From assembly GCA_021324445.1 (NCBI GenBank), contig JAJPJC010000271.1, positions 1 to 39,016 of the forward strand: a stretch of 39,016 bases of DNA. Reading direction: 5' to 3'. A program made the translations under genes and the position numbers. Below are positions 38,777-39,016 of this stretch, in pieces. Source of the stretch: Isosphaeraceae bacterium (GTDB lineage: Bacteria; Planctomycetota; Planctomycetia; Isosphaerales; Isosphaeraceae). Position 1 is the first letter of the stretch. Every line of letters begins with the position of its first letter. The notes under the pieces were generated by a model that searched no databases, had not been told where the DNA came from, and was given only the letters and a program-made list of their open reading frames with translations.

Positions 38777-39016
38777 ATGAGCACGCGCGAAGAGACCAAG
38801 GAAGAGGCTCCGCCCGAGGAGCCGATGCCGTCCACACTGGCGGACATCCCCATCCACCCGATGATCCAGAAGGCTCTGGACAGGCATCGGCAGGACCTGC
38901 CCGAGTTGTTGAAGACGCACCGCTATCAATGGGTCGCCTACCATGGCGACCAGCGGCTGGAGTTCGGCCGGACGAAGCACAAGCTCTACCGCAAGTACCT
39001 CGACCGCGGGCTGCCC
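38777..39016 (+). CDS. DUF5678-like small protein, 3' end cut by window edge
   Basis: ATG 38777 has GGGAGG 6 bases upstream. The 80 visible residues begin MSTREETKEEAPPEEPMPST and include HRQDLPELLKTHRYQWVAYH then GDQRLEFGRTKHKLYRKYLDRGL. The WVAYHGD...GRT...LY...L.RG pattern resembles DUF5678, a small domain often encoded beside aspartyl-protease-like genes in cyanobacteria and planctomycetes. Function is unknown. The reading frame is still open at the last base, so the length and C-terminus are not known. It follows the DUF1559 gene on the same strand after 124 bp. Confidence 0.7.
   Translation, partial: MSTREETKEEAPPEEPMPSTLADIPIHPMIQKALDRHRQDLPELLKTHRYQWVAYHGDQRLEFGRTKHKLYRKYLDRGLP

Overview
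The window looks like chromosomal DNA of a high-GC planctomycete, most likely of the Isosphaeraceae type. This is inferred from gene content: three DUF1559 proteins with type IV pilin-like N-termini and the C-terminal H-x9-DG motif, a DUF1573 protein, a redoxin/heme c/copper-monooxygenase-like fusion, UDPGP-family and Uma2 proteins, and a TPR-sulfotransferase. No rRNA, tRNA, CRISPR array, transposase or phage gene was seen.

Layout. 1-2292: 3' part of a huge Pro/Gln/Gly-rich repeat protein. 2462-5347: nadB convergent with an anchored TPR protein, meeting inside one palindrome. 5511-9145: DUF1559 protein with a small lipoprotein (minus strand), then two small membrane proteins. 9353-14494: secreted redoxin/cytochrome/monooxygenase-like protein, a DUF2442 protein, and an aminotransferase-ggt pair. 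14785-19995: two membrane-fusion adaptors with no transporter beside them, a weak His/Gly-rich ORF, a four-helix membrane protein and a DUF4190 protein. 20014-24378: queD, queC, cca and rsmD on the minus strand; a vapBC toxin-antitoxin pair sits between rsmD and a duplicated copy of the rsmD 5' end. 24729-29075: a compact five-gene plus-strand operon (pseudopilin-like DUF1559 protein, anchored exported protein, Cys-rich secreted protein, C39-like papain-fold protein, DUF1573 protein). 29164-33433: Uma2, manC, UDPGP-family pyrophosphorylase and a PhnP-like hydrolase. 33648-39016: TPR-sulfotransferase, a gene remnant between duplicated flanks, DUF4058, Uma2, a third DUF1559 protein and the start of a DUF5678-like gene.

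How genes may work together. queC and queD belong to queuosine/7-deazaguanine synthesis; cca and rsmD act on tRNA and rRNA and overlap. ManC and the UDPGP enzyme make activated sugars. The five-gene operon is the best candidate for an undescribed system: an envelope-located set built around a ten-cysteine secreted protein with a Gly-Gly after its signal peptide and a membrane-anchored C39-like protein.

Several palindromic repeat families are scattered between genes, often supplying stop codons or C-terminal codons. At two places (rsmD/vapBC, and the TPR-sulfotransferase/DUF4058 junction) inserted DNA is flanked by duplicated host-gene ends, and a palindrome before the TPR-sulfotransferase is flanked by imperfect 21-bp direct repeats.
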